The notes under the pieces were generated by a model that searched no databases, was not told the DNA's origin, and saw nothing but the letters and a program-made list of their open reading frames with translations. Shown piece after piece: positions 59,330 through 64,000 of a DNA stretch of 64,000 nucleotides. Source of the stretch: Kofleriaceae bacterium (GTDB taxonomy: Bacteria; Myxococcota_A; Polyangia; Haliangiales; Haliangiaceae); the NCBI GenBank assembly GCA_018058095.1, contig JAGPCO010000002.1, positions 1 to 64,000 on the forward strand, given 5' to 3'. A program made the translations under genes and the position numbers. Numbering within the stretch: the first letter of the stretch is position 1; every line of letters starts with the position of its first letter.

Positions 59330-60265
59330 CTACTCGATGCGGACGGTCAGCTTGGTGGTGAAGCTGCTCTGCAGGCCCTCGACCTTCTTGACGGCGGCGT
59401 CGACGGCGGCGCGGACGCAGGCGTCGGCGTCGGCGGCCGGGCCGGGGGCGACGGTGCCGGCCGGCTCGAGGCGGACGTCGGCCTTGCCGGGCTCGTCCTC
59501 GTACGGCTGGACGAAGCGGACCTTGAGGGTGGAGGCGGCCACCAGCGAGGCCGCGCCGGTGGCGGTGCGGTGGGCCTGCCAGCACACCAGCAGCGGGCCG
59601 CGGGTCTCGGCGTCGCCGATGCGGGCCAGGACGGCGGGGAAGGCGCGGGTGGTCGGGGTCGGCTCGGCGCTGACGCTGACCTTGAGGGCGTCGAGGCTGG
59701 GCCCGGCCGGCGGCCGCGACAGGTAGACGTCGGCGGCCTCGGCGCGGGCCAGGTGCGCCGGGTCGAGGCCGTCGTCGGTGAGCTGAGCCAGGTCAGCCAG
59801 CGCGCCCTCGCGCAGCTGCGAGCCGACCGGCGTGTTGCCGAGGCAGCGGTGCAGCACACGCGCGGCCAGCTCGGCCCGCTCCTTGCCGCCGCGCGCCTTG
59901 CCCTGGCCGAGGGCGCGGCCGTAGGCGCAGTCGAGCTCGACCGGCAGCGGTACGCCCTCCTTCTCGTAGGTGGCCAGCGCCTCGGCGTAGGCGGCGATGG
60001 CGTCGGCGTCCTTGCCGGCGGCGAGGGCGCGCTCGGCGCTGGCGGCCTGGAAGTCGCCCAGCACCGAGCGGCTGGTGCGGCGGCAGGTGTGGTCGAAGCA
60101 GCGCAGGCCGTCCTGGCAGTGCATCGACGCGCCGCAGCTCTCGTGCTCGCGTGACTTCTGCTCGGCCCGGGCCGGCGCGGCCTGCGGGTCGGTCGGGGTG
60201 GCGCGGGCATCGCAGGCGGCGCCGGCCACGGCGGCCGACCACAGGAGGAGCAGGGCGCGGGTCAT
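59330..60265 (-). CDS. hypothetical lipoprotein
   Basis: 311 residues from the ATG at 60265. TACGAT 7 bases upstream overlaps the alternative ATG at 60274, which makes 60265 the better start. Signal with lipobox AVAGAAC. The mature part has an early Cys-rich stretch (CGASMHCQDGLRCFDHTCRR), helical TPR-like repeats (DADAIAAYAEALATYEKEG) and a beta C-terminal domain with LKVRFVQPYEDE. No family recognised. It is downstream of the HEAT-repeat gene on the same strand but has its own promoter-like element. Confidence 0.68.
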   Translation of the reverse strand: MTRALLLLWSAAVAGAACDARATPTDPQAAPARAEQKSREHESCGASMHCQDGLRCFDHTCRRTSRSVLGDFQAASAERALAAGKDADAIAAYAEALATYEKEGVPLPVELDCAYGRALGQGKARGGKERAELAARVLHRCLGNTPVGSQLREGALADLAQLTDDGLDPAHLARAEAADVYLSRPPAGPSLDALKVSVSAEPTPTTRAFPAVLARIGDAETRGPLLVCWQAHRTATGAASLVAASTLKVRFVQPYEDEPGKADVRLEPAGTVAPGPAADADACVRAAVDAAVKKVEGLQSSFTTKLTVRIE

Positions 60266-60272
60266 GGGTGGC

Positions 60273-60278
60273 ATCGTA
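60273..60278 (-). promoter_or_regulatory. -10-like TACGAT
   Basis: Minus-strand TACGAT lies 7 bases ahead of the ATG at 60265 and overlaps an alternative upstream ATG. Confidence 0.42.
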
Positions 60279-60387
60279 CCCTCGGGATCGGGCCGATGGG
60301 CTGCCGGCGGCGCCGTTGCTGCGGCCGGGGCCGGCGCCTCGTTGCCCTCGCAGTCGAGGTTGACGTCGACGGGGACGTCGGTAGGGC

Positions 60388-62208
<1,821 letters not shown>

Positions 62209-62211
62209 GGC

Positions 62212-63690
<1,479 letters not shown>

Positions 63691-63711
63691 GGCGGGTCGG
63701 TCGCGGCCCGA

Positions 63712-64000
63712 CTACAGGCCAAACTTCGACGAGGCGAACACCGTCTCGAGCAGCTGGTCGACCTCGCGCACCATCCGCGCCGCGCTGTCGTTGCTGGGCA
63801 TCGCGACCAGCGCGCTCTTGATCTCGTTGAGGTTCTTGAGCTGGGAGAACAGCTGGATGTCCGACATCTCGGTCGACGAGGTCAGCAGCTCGCGGATGAG
63901 GCCGAGCTCGGATAGCAGGTCGTCCAGGCTGGCCTGCGGGCCGATGAAGCGGCGCTCGGCCGGGTGCTCGCGGAAGTAGGCGTCGACCACCGGGCCGACG
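63712..64000 (-). CDS. unidentified protein, C-terminal part
   Basis: The frame is open to the right edge, so the N-terminus is outside. The visible ~95 C-terminal residues are helical: VDAYFREHPAERRFIGPQ, LLSELGLIRELLTSSTEM, RMVREVDQLLETVFASSKFGL. They do not show Walker or other diagnostic motifs. Same strand as and 21 bases upstream of the VWA gene, so it probably belongs to that operon. A MoxR-type ATPase is one guess from context only. Confidence 0.6.
   Translation of the reverse strand, partial: VGPVVDAYFREHPAERRFIGPQASLDDLLSELGLIRELLTSSTEMSDIQLFSQLKNLNEIKSALVAMPSNDSAARMVREVDQLLETVFASSKFGL

Overview
The window looks like chromosomal DNA of a myxobacterium-like organism (phylum Myxococcota, perhaps the Kofleriaceae/Haliangium side). 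This is inferred from four things: very high GC; five Hanks-type Ser/Thr kinases plus an FHA protein; two proteins ending in a MYXO-CTERM-like tail (Gly/Cys, one membrane helix, Arg cluster); and a great many short lipoproteins and secreted proteins of unknown role. No tRNA, rRNA, CRISPR array, phage or intact insertion sequence was seen. About 57 protein genes are supported, many abutting or overlapping by a few bases.

Layout. 1-3.5 kb: two tandem metallo-beta-lactamase-fold hydrolases (the first cut by the window edge), a diiron ferritin-like gene divergent from a TetR regulator with a 14-bp palindrome between them, and a cupredoxin-like lipoprotein. 3.5-10.5 kb: a kinase fused to PEGA-like and TonB-C-like domains, the threonine catabolic set tdh-kbl followed by bolA, and a second PEGA kinase. 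10.5-16.3 kb: a ferritin-like protein, a repeat-rich lipoprotein, a barrel-like protein and a large PHP-domain lipoprotein. 16.4-26.4 kb: an ABC-F ATPase, apaH with an M14 metallopeptidase, ppa, a kinase, and a LysR/TSUP divergent pair. 26.4-32 kb: mgtE, a calcineurin-like phosphoesterase lipoprotein and several envelope proteins, bracketed by two copies of a palindromic repeat. 32-36.8 kb: one operon of two MYXO-CTERM metzincin-like paralogues, a DUF455 ferritin-like protein and an ATP-grasp protein. 37-44.6 kb: a cation/Ca exchanger, a 1472-aa kinase/cyclase-like/AAA/TPR regulator, a c-type haem lipoprotein divergent from a SCO protein, and a four-repeat cysteine-rich lipoprotein. 44.6-53.7 kb: DUF2239 flanked by a lipoprotein gene and a decayed fragment of it, an exonuclease, an FHA/kinase pair and a degenerate metzincin-TPR lipoprotein. 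54.7-64 kb: rlmN, a lower-GC three-gene island (about 55.95-59.25 kb), and a VWA/HEAT operon running off the right edge.

The strongest cross-window signal is a TAnnnT hexamer 4-12 bases upstream of the start codon of about 20 transcription-unit-leading genes on both strands. If it is the -10 element, many mRNAs here are leaderless or nearly so. It also helps fix start codons (for example 12438, 45192 and 60265). A second theme is metzincin-like secreted proteins whose zinc motif lacks a canonical residue (QExxH, QExxH, SExxH, HHxxR). A third is a palindromic repeat lying exactly at the 3' ends of convergent gene pairs. Functional links between neighbours are inferences from spacing and strand. 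Coding calls rest on reading the translations, not on database searches.
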